Shown here: piece by piece, positions 33,830-45,625 of the stretch | Position numbering within the stretch: the first letter of the stretch is position 1 | Layout of the letters: the number at the start of each line of letters is the position of its first letter | NCBI GenBank assembly: GCA_000787465.1 | Contig: JSYX01000171.1 | Coordinates: 1 to 60,012, forward strand | Source of the DNA: Thermomucor indicae-seudaticae | Lineage: Eukaryota; Mucoromycota; Mucoromycetes; Mucorales; Lichtheimiaceae | Length of the DNA stretch: 60,012 bases | Reading direction: 5' to 3' | Program-made: the position numbers and the translations under genes | Notes under the pieces: model-generated | What the model was told of the DNA's origin: nothing | The model's database searches: none | What the model saw: the letters and a program-made list of their open reading frames with translations, nothing else

Positions 33830-35191
33830 ATGGCAATGCTTTTACGAACAGGATTTGGAAGAATAGCTCAAAGGGCAATTTCAAGGAAATTGATAAACTT
33901 GGAAATACAACGATGGGTTCCATCGGCTGCCCTGACAACAACAACAACAACAACAGCAGCAGCAGCAGCGATGATAAATGTATCGCAGCGTCAATACTCC
34001 AGTCGACCGATCGCTGGCCCTTCTTCTGCTGCCGAAACGTCCGTGGCACGTAAGTTCTTTGTACGACGTGCGGAGATTCAGGAACGAAAGCTTATCCTAC
34101 TATTGCTAGAACGCAGCAAAGTCACGATCAAGACGATCAACCGAATGTACAAGGATGGCGAACCGATCTCGGTAATGACAGCGCAAGACTACCCTTCGGG
34201 CATGATGGTGGATCGTGCTGGTATTGACGTGTGTCTTGTGGGTGATTCTCTGGCGATGGTCGCTTTGGGATACGACTCGACGAACCCTCTGACAGTAGAT
34301 GTACGTTCCCCCCCCCGCGTCCAGATATCTGGGTCATGATCCTATTACTGACATTTTTTTGCAGGAGATGCTGCATCACTGTCGTGCAGTCGCCAGAGGA
34401 TGTAAATCTGCATTTCTGGTTGCAGATCTACCTTATGGTAGCTATGAAGCCTCTCCTGACGACGCTGTCCGTGTTTCCCTTCGTTTCTTGAAGGAGGGAA
34501 ATGTAGAAGTATGTACTCATGCAATTATTTCCATAACATTTTATTAACAGTGTTCCCATTTAGGCTGTTAAATTGGAAGGTGGAAAGGAAATGGCGGAAA
34601 CGATCGAGCGTATCACACGAGTGGGTGTTCCTGTCGTCGGTCATATTGGATTGACGCCTCAACGGCAATCCGCTCTGGGTGGATTTCGAGTGCAAGGCAA
34701 GACTGCCAAGCAAGCCGAACGTTTGCTAGAAGATGCGCTTGCTATTCAAGATGCCGGCGCATTTATGATTGTCCTCGAAGCCGTGCCAGCCGAAGTAGCA
34801 GGTTATATCACTCAACGTTTAAAGATACCTACCATTGGCATTGGCGCAGGCGTCAATTGCTCTGGCCAAGTGCTTGTGCAAAACGATGCCCTGGGCTTAT
34901 TTGACCGCTTCGTACCAAAGTAAGCTACATTTTCTCTCCTTTTTCTTTTCGACTCCTTGTTGTACTGATGTATTCTGCTTTACCAGGTTCATCAAACAGT
35001 ATGCCAATTTGAATCAGATCATGACGGATGCGCTCAGAGAATACCACAAGGACGTAAAGACGCGCAATTTCCCCGCACCAGAACACACATACCCTATAGA
35101 CCCGCAGCAATTAGAAAAGTTTTTACGGTCGATGGGCGAAGAGCCAGACAAGGAGCATCATGAAGAGACCCAAGTGCGTGCCCACGCTTAA
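33830..35191 (+). CDS. ECM31: 3-methyl-2-oxobutanoate hydroxymethyltransferase
   Basis: First enzyme of pantothenate synthesis: it transfers a hydroxymethyl group from methylene-tetrahydrofolate to alpha-ketoisovalerate to give ketopantoate. Four exons. A mitochondrial-type leader ([20 protein letters not shown]) is followed by an unstable Thr/Ala run and SQRQYSS. The PanB TIM barrel follows: [114 protein letters not shown] (catalytic Glu region), IPTIGIGAG, and [20 protein letters not shown]. The metal-binding Asp (VGDS) and the catalytic Glu are present. It ends at TAA 35189-35191, 291 bp before the IF-3 gene on the same strand. Confidence 0.96.
33937..33972 (+). repeat. In-frame trinucleotide tract (ACA then GCA)
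   Basis: A CAACAACAA run changes to CAGCAGCAG inside the ECM31 leader and encodes consecutive Thr then Ala. It lies between the presequence and the catalytic barrel, where length change would be tolerated. Confidence 0.8.
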
Positions 35192-35482
35192 ACTAGATTC
35201 CCCACCACCACAAAAGCCTAGTACCATCCCACTAAGTTATTTGCATCATTCCGTATCTGTACATAAAATGTTCTTTTACTACAATCGTAACCAGGATGTC
35301 TTGTCTTCTGTCTGCATTTTGCTTAGCATTAGAGGAATACTATGATTAATAAGGCATCCGTGTTGCAAGGTTACCCTCCACCAAAGGACACTAGGAACCC
35401 TGGTTACTCGCTGTCACAGTTTGGGAAAGCCTGTGGCACCTTCCGAATTCCAGTTTGCACCCTGCCTCGGTGAACGAGCCTA

Positions 35483-36205
35483 ATGAACCATTTTACACGA
35501 TCCCTTTTCCAGACGACGACGACGACGACAAGTCAGAATGTCAGGGCGATATTTGCAGGCCGATCGACCGTTTTAAGGAACACAACATTGACTGTACACC
35601 GTCCGAGCATAATACGGCCGTTTATTCCAAGCGCGCGTCAATTCAACCAAGCGGCAACCACACGAACATCAGAAGCAGGCAGCAGCAGCAGCAAAGATCT
35701 GGGTCGACCTCGTCGCGATGACGAAATCACAGCGAGGTATATCAGGCTTGTAGACGAGAATGGCAAGATCGTCCACGAGCGCACGCGGCTCGACAACGTC
35801 CTGCGACAGATGGACCGAGAAAAGTATTACCTGATCGAAGTGAACCCGTCCAGCAACCCGCCCGTGTGCCGGCTTTTCGATCGAAAAAAGTTGTACAAGC
35901 ATGAAAAGGAGAAGAAGAAGAGCAAGCAAGCCAATAAGGTTGTCATGAAAGAGATCATGTTTGGCTGGACGGTATCGGCGCATGACCTGGAGCACAAGCT
36001 GGCGCGCGCCAAAGCATTTTTGGACAAGGGGAACCGCGTGACGATTGAGATTGTCAGGAAAAAGGACCAGCAACTGTTGACGCGTGACGAGAAGCAGGAG
36101 GTGATTGATCGTGTGGCGAGTCAGCTCCAAGAATACAAGATGATGAAACCGCCTGCGTTTGTCGGCGGTTCTTGTGTCATGCAGTACGAAAATAAGAATA
36201 AGTAA
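35483..36205 (+). CDS. Mitochondrial translation initiation factor IF-3
   Basis: A single-exon gene of 240 residues. The N-terminal 75 residues are a basic, Ser/Thr-rich mitochondrial leader (MNHFTRSLFQTTTTTTSQNV; RPFIPSARQFNQAA). The IF3 N-domain covers DDEITARYIRLVDENGKIVH with VLRQMDREKYYLIEVNP and PPVCRLFDRKKLYKHEKEK. The basic linker follows, and then the C-domain: VVMKEIMFGWTVSAHDLEHK, ARAKAFLDKGNRVTIEIV, VIDRVASQLQEYKMMKPPAF. IF-3 keeps the small mitoribosomal subunit free and checks the start codon; the fungal orthologue is Aim23. The usual length of the family matches. The start at 35483 is the first ATG of the frame. Confidence 0.94.
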   Translation: MNHFTRSLFQTTTTTTSQNVRAIFAGRSTVLRNTTLTVHRPSIIRPFIPSARQFNQAATTRTSEAGSSSSKDLGRPRRDDEITARYIRLVDENGKIVHERTRLDNVLRQMDREKYYLIEVNPSSNPPVCRLFDRKKLYKHEKEKKKSKQANKVVMKEIMFGWTVSAHDLEHKLARAKAFLDKGNRVTIEIVRKKDQQLLTRDEKQEVIDRVASQLQEYKMMKPPAFVGGSCVMQYENKNK

Positions 36206-37477
36206 TAACACGATCCCGGTCTCAGTATTCCCAATCCCGTTCTGTTACTTTCTCTCTTATCTCGCCTTTGTAATGTAAAAAAAAGCAACAAAAATAAGGC
36301 ATTTGCCACGGTTCACGTAGGATCGCGCGTTGACAAGAATAAGCGATGCTGCATTGGTTCTAGTGATACTGATCATTACGAGGAAGGTCTTTGCTTGAAT
36401 GATTTGGTGACAGATACAATCATGTGAAAGTTGATGCATTAATTCATCCAAGGTCTCGTTTGTCGGTGGGCAAGGGAACCTTCTCCGAGAGTATCTGGAC
36501 TGAACCGGGCGTCTCGGTCGTTTTGAGAACGGGGTCAGTGTCCAGGACTTTACTGGAACCCGCCATGATTCTGAGTGGTGGCCTCTCTTAGTACAAAATG
36601 CATTGACGGCTTGAAGAGCGATGTTAGGTATTTGCGGTTCATGGTGAAAGTGAAGTGTTTGGTATCCACGTCCCTTCACAGGTACATCCGCAAAAGACTT
36701 GCCTTTGCTTTGATGAGACATAGAGAATTTCCCATAGAAGTTCTATCCCATGCTCCACTGCATTGCATTGCAAAAGTTAGCATCTTAGTATCGACAGGAC
36801 GCTTTTGCTTTCCATGGCCCCAATTCGTCATAGCGTCAAAAAGAAAAGGCAGGACCGTAAGGCCAACAACACTGATGGACTGGTTGGCCACAGGGAACCT
36901 CAAGTTGGGATTATTGCACAATCCAAACTACATGTATATATCACGAGCCGGCTATAAGGGCCATAAACTTTCAAGTCCCATAACAGCTCGACAAGCCAAC
37001 CATTCAATCTTTTCAGTCTGTTAGTAATTATCATTGGGAACAAAACTTATCTTTCCTTGAAGCTCCCAGGACAGAAACTCATGGAGTTAACAACCTTCAA
37101 AGTTCAACGTGAAGTGGCGTTATATCTGACTCGCACAATATAGAGCGAGGATTCCGCTCGAGAGCCGAGCATGTGGGTGCACGAAAAACGAGTAATATCA
37201 AGGAAAGCCAATCAATTCTCCATTCGTCCCAACTAAGTCCAGCTGGCTTGACCTCTGTCAACTCGCCAATATCCGGTTTGTCCCAACATCGTCATACGTA
37301 ATTCGCAGATCGACTCCAGGGAGAACCCTTAATGTTCCCTTTTGCTGAGCTTGGAGAGCCCCTAAACTACAGGTAGCTCAGGTTCTTATCCCTTTTCTTA
37401 CTTTTACTCAACATACTCGCCCCCCTTCTCTCTTTTTCTTTCTTTGTTTCTTCATTTGCTCTTCTCTTACTGCAAAC
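36206..37477. other. 1.3-kb region without a recognised gene
   Basis: A minus-strand frame (about 36721-36257) contains a basic Ser/Pro/Arg stretch but no family signal. Just before 37478 the sequence becomes strongly CT-rich (CCCCCTTCTCTCTTTTTCTT), a likely core promoter for the coiled-coil gene. Confidence 0.4.
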
Positions 37478-38493
37478 ATGCTTCATGTACAGGAAACTTC
37501 ACACAGCACCTTGCTGCTCCCGGCCATGCTCACGACATCTTCTGTCCACCCGCAACAGACTTCATCGAACTCTTCAAGGTCCACTCGAGTTATTGAGCAA
37601 CTACAGGACACGCTTGAGAGACTCCAGAAAGAAGTCATTTCAACTCGATCACAGGTAAATGGAGGGAGGGGTCGAGGGGAAGGGTTTAGCGTAGATCCTA
37701 TTTGGTTCTCCGCATATTATGCGGAGGTACCTACCACTTTTCGTCCTCTGTGAATAGTCTCCTAACACTCCTATTTCTCCCTGTCTAGCTTGAATCAGCA
37801 CGGAAGGCGAAAGCTCAAAGCGAACTAGAGGCACAGCAATATGCAGAGTCCAACAAACAATATAGAAAGGATATCCAGGATTTAATGCAAGTGCTTGAAT
37901 CGAAGCAGCAGCTGCTGGATTCCACAAAGAGGTCATCCATGGAGATGGAAGCGCAAGTAAAGAAACTCAGGGATGAAGCTCTGGCGTCTCGCAAAAAGCT
38001 GGAGGAGCTTCGACGAAAAGAGCAAGTGCTTGAGCGAGATCGTAATGCTGCGGTGGCCGAAAAGGAACAAACGGAGCGACAACAGATTGTTTTACTGGAA
38101 TCGATAAAGAGCCTAGAGTCTCGATTTGAACGCGAGGTTGCAGTCCTTCGACGGGATCTGGCCGTTGTCCAAAGCTACATATCCGAAGTATCTGAGCGCA
38201 GTGCACGGGTGGCCCGAGAAATCGAGCAGAAAATCGAGCAACAAGTAGCAGCACGACGACAACTGATCGAACATCTGGAAACGGTGCGCAAAAAGATGCA
38301 GGCGAATCTCCACCAGTTTGTTGAACAGATGCGAGCAGAGTTACAGCCACTTCTTGATGATGTGAATCGATCAACAGCACATACAAAAGACTTTGAATAT
38401 GCAGTCATAAGATGCCGAGGCGAAGTGAACGGTCTCGTAGCCCGTATACGTGCTTACACTGCTGAAGCTTCGTCTAGTTCTTTTGTAGAATAG
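37478..38493 (+). CDS. Coiled-coil protein (She3-like architecture)
   Basis: Two exons (37478-37654, 37789-38493; intron GTAAATGG...CTGTCTAG) encode about 293 residues. After a short Ser/Thr-rich start (MLHVQETSHSTLLLPAMLTT) nearly the whole protein is heptad-rich helix: RVIEQLQDTLERLQKEVIST, LMQVLESKQQLLDSTKRSS, VKKLRDEALASRKKLEELRR, LLESIKSLESRFEREVAVL, RREIEQKIEQQ-like REIEQKIEQQVAARRQLIEH, MRAELQPLLDDVNRSTAH. Fungal proteins of this build are often named after She3, an mRNA-transport adaptor. Coiled coils align easily, so that identity is only a suggestion. No membrane segment or other domain. Confidence 0.75.
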
Positions 38494-39073
38494 CTTCACA
38501 CCCTGGCCTCTAGGTGACAAGCGAATACTTTCTCACAAAACGTTTATTTTTTCATTACTCCATTGTAATAGTCTTGTCGCTTCAACCCGATGCGTATATA
38601 CAAATACCTATCTTTCTAACTAATATTACACCCTGCAAATCAAAAGCAGTAAAAAAAAAAAGAAAATTCAATTCTGTGTTCTTTCTCCTGAAATGATCTG
38701 AAAGGACAGGACCCTGCGTCTGATGAATTCTCACTGACGGTATTTTCGTCCCTCGGCAAACGCTGTTAAACTATGTGTTACTGGAAGTCATACACTATTT
38801 TTTCCTTCACATAGAGTCAACAGACATTGATGCTGCAACTTTCTGATCGCAGTAAAGAAGCTGTATGACACCCACCACTCGCTTAAATATTCCGGCGTGA
38901 TCCAAACCCCTTGGATCAAGGGATCATGGTACCTGATGCAGAGCAATAAAAAAGGTCACAAGTCTTATTATGCTTTGGGCATTAATGGTTGTACGAGCTG
39001 GTCAGTGCGGGTACCTTTAAAACAATATTGTGCGGGTAATTTTTTGGTACCCGTTCTTCTTCCGTTCAAACGA
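38494..39073. other. Intergenic region
   Basis: No gene is recognised. A run of 12 A occurs near 38651-38662. A palindromic pair of GGTACC motifs lies near 39008-39050. Confidence 0.35.
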
Positions 39074-39937
39074 ATGGGCAATTCACAATCCATTGAACAC
39101 ATTGGTCATGCCGTCGAGAAGGGTGCCGAGTTTTACAAGGCATTCAAGCAATTAGAGCATGAGCACGAGTACCTGCCTCCTTCCTACCACTACCAGCAGC
39201 AAGTGCAGCATGACAATCCCGAGTACACACGCTTGCGCCTTTTGGCTCATCAAGAAGCAGAAAAGCGAAACCAGTTGTATGAGCAAAGCCAGACCGCGTA
39301 TCGAAACGGAAACGGAGCAAAAGGTTTGAGCTTTGCTGGTTGCGTTTAGCCTCAAGTGTTGAAGAAAAAATGGAATTTGTAGCCAAGGAGCTGTCAAATC
39401 AGGGCCATTATCATGACAGCCGTATGAAGGAGTATAACAAAAAGGCGGCCGACCTCATATTCTATGGTAAGCGATGACTGACTAACTAGCGCTTTTTTTT
39501 GTTGCCCATGGATGACTCTGTATGATTAGAAAAGAACCATCATCGACCACCGAATGAGATTGATTTACATGGTCTATTTGTTTCGGAAGCAAAGGAGAAG
39601 GTGGAAGAGGCCCTTCAGCGTTGTCAACGAGAACGCCGTGACCATCTCGTGATCATTGTGGGCAAAGGTCTTCACAGTCCAGGTAGGTCGCGCGCCGGTT
39701 AACTGCTCTTCTTGAAAGCAAGATGAATGAAAACGCAGACGGGTCAAAGGTCAAATTGCAAAGCTGAAACCAGCCATCATCGATCTGGTCAAACGATATC
39801 AAGTCACATGCGAGCCGAATCGGCCGAACCCTGGGTGTCTGTATGTTGAATTCGGCAAGGGGACCGGGGATCTGTCCTGGCTCGACCGGCTCACGGAACT
39901 GTTCTCGGACAACGGTGGTGGCTGCACGATCATGTGA
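39074..39937 (+). CDS. DUF1771-Smr domain protein, probably N-myristoylated
   Basis: Four exons; start MGNSQSIEHI at 39074. Gly2 with Ser6 fits an N-myristoylation signal. DUF1771 follows: PEYTRLRLLAHQEAEKRNQL, EQSQTAYRNGNGAK, then after an intron GHYHDSRMKEYNKKAADLIF. The Smr domain comes next: NEIDLHGLFVSEAKEKVEEA (LDLHG-type motif), DHLVIIVGKGLHSP (the G-K-G/H-S loop), and LKPAIIDLVKRY, GCLYVEFGKG, with the end at TGA 39935-39937. Smr domains bind or nick RNA/DNA; in eukaryotes DUF1771-Smr proteins are linked to no-go mRNA decay (Cue2, N4BP2). The length (about 220 aa) suits the short cytosolic class without CUE domains. A membrane anchor on a nuclease-like protein would be unusual. Confidence 0.88.
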
Positions 39938-40356
39938 CATACATATACTGTGGGCAGAAGTTTTTATGTTCGTTTACCCGGATTTTTTTGTCTTTATCTG
40001 ATTTCTGTAACAGAGTTCAGCCACCGCTCTCGATGTCATTGTTTACTTTTTTTCCTTGTTGCATATGTTATCTGATTGACCACTGCGTGTTTGTCGATCT
40101 GTTTGTTTCCAGTATAAAGCAGATACACTTTTTTGCCTTGAAACCTCTATGTATACTAGACAAAAAAACCAATACTTGTACGAATCCATGGCATTAGCCG
40201 GATTCCCGTATCACAGCTGGACTCCGGTGTTGCACAATAAGACAAGTGCAACAGGTCCAACATCAGATTACGGTTTGGATTGCTATGAAGAGAAAAAAGT
40301 TTTTTCTTCCTTTTTTTTAATTTGTTTCCGCGGACGCAACTTCTCCACGTTTCATC
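39938..40356. other. Intergenic region
   Basis: AT-rich spacer of about 420 bp between the Smr gene and the UPF0014 gene on the same strand; no gene or repeat was recognised. Confidence 0.35.
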
Positions 40357-41692
40357 ATGGGAGCAGAAGACCAAGTTGAATTACACGCGTCGCTCCAGAC
40401 GCCACTCGACTGGTGGAACGTGGCCGAAGCGTCTGTGTTTGTATTTATTGCCGGTAAAGACGAATGGAAGAAAACAGAAACGAAACATTCGCTCATGTCT
40501 TGTTTCAATAAGCCTTGATCAGTTTTACAATGGGAACACGGCTGGAGTTGCCACTCGTCATATCAGGAATACGCTGCGTGGTCCAGTTGACAATGATGGT
40601 AAAAAAAGGCCTTTTCTGTCTGTAGCGTTACAATGGAGACAGAACTGACTCGTTATGCGTCGAACGCCAAGGGCTATGTCCTTGACGATGTATTAAATGC
40701 GAACAACGCCAGCTTAGTGATGCTCATGACATGTAACGTATTAAGGAACACTTGAAACGCACATTTTTTTGACTCATATTCGCATAGTCGTATTGATTTT
40801 GATGGGCGCTTATGAGTCGACCTTTAATCGTGCCAAAAAGACATTTAAAGGACAAGTGAGTCCCGTTCAACATGCAAGTGGCGTGCCTGACAATGTGCTG
40901 TCTAGTTCGCTTTAATGTTTGTGGTTCTCTTCGTCAGTAACGTGTTTATTGGGTTCCTGGGATCAGCCTTTGCTTTGCAAGAAAAGCCATTCTGGTCACC
41001 ACCCAAGTTCATCCCAATCATTGGTATGCTGCTCGGAAACACGATGAGTAGTATTGCCATGGCCACCGAAAAGTGTCTGGACAACCTTAGGTAAGCGCTG
41101 TATGAATGCAAAAAGAACGCGTCGTTTATGATTATCGTTAGCCTGAACGCTCCAATCCTTGAAACACGACTTGCTTTTGGTGCTTCTCGATTCGAAGCTG
41201 CAAGACCGCTGGCGATCGACGCCATTCGCGTTTCCTTATTGCCAGTGATCACGCAGCTCAGCGTCATGGGCATGATCAATATTCCGGGTATGATGACGGG
41301 CCAATTGATGGCGGGCACACCAATGATGGATGCCGTCATTTACCAGCAGTGCATCATGTTTATGATTGCTGCTAGCAGTGCACTAGGAGGTGTTATGGCG
41401 ACCGTCGTACGTTTTTTTTTCCTATGATTTTACGCGACAAAGAAAGAAACTCAAACTGTTACGTTGTCAGGGTTGCTTAATGGTCTTGATCGATCGCCAC
41501 CATTCCCTGTGCTGCGATAGGATTTATGACAGCAAACCGATACTGCGGAAAACGGCGATGATTCGAATGAAGCAGGCAATAACTCAAAAGCTACGACATG
41601 TTGTGTGCCTTCTGGCAAGTCGTCGTGGGCGCGAAAAGCGTGGAGAACCGAAATACGAAGAAGTCGAAATGCACGAGCCAGGCACGACGTAG
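40357..41692 (+). CDS. UPF0014-family multi-pass membrane protein (FetB/STAR2-like)
   Basis: About six exons, pieced together by phase: MGAEDQVELHASLQTPLDWW, then ALISFTMGTRLELPLVISG and IRCVVQLTMMG, LDDVLNANNASLVMLM, VLILMGAYESTFNRAKKTF, FALMFVVLFVSNVFIGFLGS, FIPIIGMLLGNTMSSIAMAT, the conserved LNAPILETRLAFGASRFEAA, and MINIPGMMTGQLMAGTPM, IYQQCIMFMIAASSALGGVM. These are diagnostic of UPF0014, whose members form the membrane half of metal or aluminium-tolerance ABC exporters (bacterial FetB, plant STAR2/ALS3). About seven membrane helices are visible. The last exon, ending at 41692 with a basic/acidic cytosolic tail, is less certain than the core. No matching ATPase gene lies nearby. Confidence 0.87.
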
Positions 41693-42541
41693 AAAGAAGC
41701 GTTACACTGGCTGTACGCCCGTCTTCCATTATGCTGTATCATATTGCTCCCTTCTGTTCATATATTTGTATATCCTGTGTATAGGTTGTCTTCATTCTCA
41801 CCATCCTAGACTTTCACCCGAGCCTTGTATATTTCTTTGCCTGTTCCCTCCTTGTTTTCGTTGTCCCTTTGCTTCAGGTCGTTTCGTTGAAAAAATACAG
41901 TTTTCGCAGAAGCACAATATCATTGCTATCTAACAGGTAGATACTTGAAATCACATCAGCTTTTCCATGGTCCATTAGACTGCTTATGAAACACACGTTG
42001 AGTTTAGCTTTCTGCAATTTGTCTCGATAGACGAGTTCCATGGAACTTGAATGCATCGAGTTTGTTTGAGCTATTGCAGATCGCATACCAGCTGATGTAC
42101 TTGGACTTCATTCGGCAACGTTGCTTTATACTTTATCAACTATCGCAGCCGTCGCCTTTTTGCAAGAAAAGGAGAGCGCCACACAACGGCATTCCTGTCT
42201 TTGTTAGCAATTTTTCATCTTATCCAGCAAACGCCAAATGCTGCATCTGAACGCCGCAAGTAAGATAGCAGTATCTACTGACAGACATGTTTTGCTTTCT
42301 CAAATGCTTACCGAGCGATATCGTTGTTACTGTTGCAGGCTTTCCCCTGATCCGATGCCACGGAGCGGGCTTCAACTTGTCTGTTATACGGGAAAAAGAT
42401 AAGACAGTCAAGTACGACCATCGGTCTGTTTATAGCCATCCTGTTACACATGCTTGAACTCAATTGGAACGCATAAAGTTGTCCTCGTCCGCGCGCTCTC
42501 TCCCTTTTCTCTGTTTCGTTTCTTCGTCTCTTGAAGGAACA
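41693..42541. other. Intergenic region
   Basis: About 850 bp without a recognised gene. CT-rich sequence (CGCGCTCTCTCCCTTTTCTC) immediately precedes the peptidase start and is probably its core promoter. Confidence 0.35.
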
Positions 42542-45257
42542 ATGGTAGCAGCAGAGTACTCTGCAGTACCTCAACGGGATGAGGCGTCTTCTTCTTTTTC
42601 ATCACCGACTCGCAAGCAGTCTTATCTCCACCGCGTCTTGTCCAAAGCATCCGAGCTGATTGGAACCACCAAGGGTGAGCGCTTACCGCTCATCAACAGT
42701 AGCAAAGGCACCCTTGATCTTCCTCGAAAGACGCGCCGCAAGATCATTGCGACGGTGATTGGCATCGTTTCCATCTTGGTTATTCTTGGTAGTATCGTTG
42801 CCTTTGTTGTCAACCGTGCGGAAGAGACCGGTAATTTCTACTCTTATGTGTGTATATTTCTCAAAGGGGGGCGCTAAAATGCTTTAAAGATCCTGCTCCA
42901 AAACTACCAACAAGTGATCCAGAACGCATCATCGTTGAAACGCCTTCTACCGAGTCCTTGCGCAACTTCTTGAAGATATATACCAGTGAACCACACTTGG
43001 CAGGCACGCCGGCCGACAAGCACCAAGCGGAATGGACCCGCGACAAGCTGACTGAGTTTGGGATTACCGATACACAGATCGAAACCTATTATCCACTCTT
43101 GAATTACCCACTTGAGCGCAGGTTGGCCATGGTTTCCGGGCCCGCTGAATTTCAGTTTGAGGCATCCTTGACAGAAGACCCAGTCGAAGAAGACGAGACA
43201 AGCATGAATCCTAATGTGACACCTACATTTCATGGTAATAATATGGCAGAGTCGCCCATTCCCCCTGTCTCTTTCCTGAACCGCCACTTTACGCGACAGG
43301 CTATTCCAAGAACGGCACAGCTCTTGGCCCAGTCGTGTATGCCAATTACGGCCGTCTCGAGGATTTCCAGTTCCTCGTGGATCAGGGCATACAGCTGAAC
43401 GGTACCATTGCATTGATGCGCTATGGTGGTGCTTTCCGCGGATTAAAACTGCGTGCAGCCGAGTTTTTTGGTTGCATCGGCGCTCTCGTGTATTCAGACC
43501 CCATCGACGATGGCCCGATGGACAAGGAAAACTATCCTCATGTTTCGCCTGCAAAGGGATACCCTGACGGACCTTGGTAAAGGGAAAAAGAGGCGTCTTT
43601 CTTTTTCCTTCCTTCATGCTTATCACGATCCTATTTGCACAGGCGGTCTCCAAGCTCGGCCCAGCGTGGTTCAGTACAGTATGCCTCACTGATCACCGGA
43701 GACCCAACCACGCCCGGCTGGGCAGCCACTGAAGACGCGGAACGCATTGAGCGCGACGAGTCCCCTGGTATGACCCAGATCCCATCCTTACCACTCTCTT
43801 ACCGTGACGCCCTGCCCCTTTTGAAGGCCACTCACGGACGCGGCGTCCATGGTGACGTGGATTGGGCTGGCGGATTGGAAGGCGTGGATTATTCGAGCGG
43901 CCCAAGCGAAGGCAATGTGTATCTGGTCAACAAGGTCGAAGACAAAATCACGCCTATCTGGAACGTGATTGGCCGTATTCAGGGCAGAGAAGAGCCTGAG
44001 CGTGCAGTCATTTTGGGTAATAAAACCTATTTGTAATCTAAAGGGCCTTTTTATCGTTTGCTTGTTCTTAACCGTCCTTATTTCGAGACTAGGCAACCAC
44101 CGCGATGCTTGGGTGTATGGAGCTGTAGATCCATCATCGGGATCGGCTGTTTTGGTAAGCAAGAAAGACGGTTGTCCATAATCGCGTATAAATAGCGAGA
44201 AAAAAGTAAAGGAAACATGCTCACATGGCCAGTCCACCAGCTAGAGTTAGCGCGTACATTTGGTGTTCTCTTGAAGAGCGGCTGGCGACCTCGGCGCACT
44301 AGTATCCTTGCGTCATGGGATGCAGAAGAATACGGCATGGTTGGTTCGACCGAGTGGGTCGAAGATCACCGTGAGTGGTTGTACAAAGAAGCCGTGGCGT
44401 ACCTCAACATGGACGTGGCTGTTTCCGGCCCTCACTTCACTGTCCAAGCGACACCGTCGCTGAACCGTCTCCTGTACCAAGTCACGCAGACGGTGCCTGA
44501 TCCACGGTCAGCCGCCCTGGGCTGGTCCGTCTTTGAAGCCTGGGCAAACCGAACCGGAACACCGATGCCTGCTATCCAGCACCTCGGATCAGGTTTCGGC
44601 TTTGTGAGCTTCAGCAGCCACGTTGGGATCCCGAGTCTCGACTTTGGATTCTTTGGCGATTATGGCGTCTACCACAGTGTGTATGACAGTTTCCATTGGA
44701 TGGAAAAGTTTGGTGACCCGACGTTTGAGTACCACCAGGCCGTGGTCCGCATTTGGGGCTTGCTTGCGTTCCATCTGGCTGACGACCAAATCCTTCCATT
44801 GTACCCGAGCGATTATGCTGCCGAACTGCACAGGTATCTAGACCGTCTTTCCACAGCAGCAGCAGCAGCAGACAGCCGGTTCGACTCCCTCGCCAAGGCG
44901 ATCGGAAAGCTCGCCAAGCGCACGCGACGGTTCGAACGCAAACGCCAGCGACTCGAAGAACGGCTCAAGGAATTCGCCGACCAGGGTCTTCCGAACGTGC
45001 TGGCGAAACGGATGGCGAAAACAAATAAGCGCCTGACGTATTTTGAGCGCGGCTTTATCGATCCTGAAGGTATCAAGGGCCGAGAATGGTTCAAGCACGT
45101 TGTGTATGCTCCGGGACTTTGGACGGGTTATGCTTCGCAAGAGTTCCCTGCGATCGTAGAGGCTATAGAAGCAAACGATCCGGAACAAATCAAAGACGCC
45201 GTGTCGCAGGCTGCCAAGGGCATCTCGGCAGCCGCAGAGTGGCTCAAAGTCGACTAG
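42542..45257 (+). CDS. M28B zinc peptidase, glutamate-carboxypeptidase-II/transferrin-receptor-like
   Basis: A type II membrane protein with about seven exons. A Ser-rich cytosolic N-terminus ([20 protein letters not shown]) precedes one membrane helix ([20 protein letters not shown]...). The lumenal part has the typical pattern: [20 protein letters not shown]; a PA domain ([38 protein letters not shown]); and the M28 core with all expected metal ligands ([52 protein letters not shown]). The dimerisation domain at the end is helical. Fungal relatives are Vps70 and Tre1/Tre2, which act at the vacuole or as ligase adaptors. Because the active-site residues are intact, it is probably a working peptidase. 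Confidence 0.93.
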
Positions 45258-45398
45258 ATTAAAGTGTAAAGAACTGAACGGTGTATTATATGGACTCTGG
45301 TTATTGAAATGGATTGCAGTAAACATTATTATCAGAGTACACTCTACGTTCGCTGTGCTTCTAAACGTTAGGTATAACAAGGTAAGGGTACTGCTGGT

Positions 45399-45401
45399 CA
45401 C
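45399..45401. repeat. Left target-site duplication CAC
   Basis: It matches the CAC at 51051-51053 directly outside the other transposon end. Confidence 0.7.
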
Positions 45402-45419
45402 CACTGCGCCTGCAGGTCA

Positions 45420-45625
45420 GTTTTAGGTACCTAAAACCTGACTATAACCCGCCTTAAACTTGAGTATTAGGTTAAGTTTTAGGTGGTTTATAGGAATCTT
45501 AAACTTTTATTTTAGATCCTGAAAGAAGAGTTTTAGGTACCTTTAGCAGAAGTTTTAGGAACCTAGAAATTGGGTTTTAGGTACTTATGGTCCAATAAGA
45601 TATTGTCGCACAGCCTAAAACCTCC
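45420..45625. repeat. Left subterminal TTTTAGG array
   Basis: At least five direct or inverted copies of a TTTTAGG core occur here, most as GTTTTAGGTACC or GTTTTAGGAACC. The first is itself palindromic (TTTTAGGTACCTAAAA). Related copies (CCTAAAACCG, CCTAAAAACC) lie at 50980-51035 near the other end. Confidence 0.85.

Noticed and set aside
36257..36721. 154-codon minus-strand frame with a basic Ser/Pro/Arg middle
   Set aside because: No family resemblance, no exon series and an improbable hydrophobic end; it reads like non-coding sequence.
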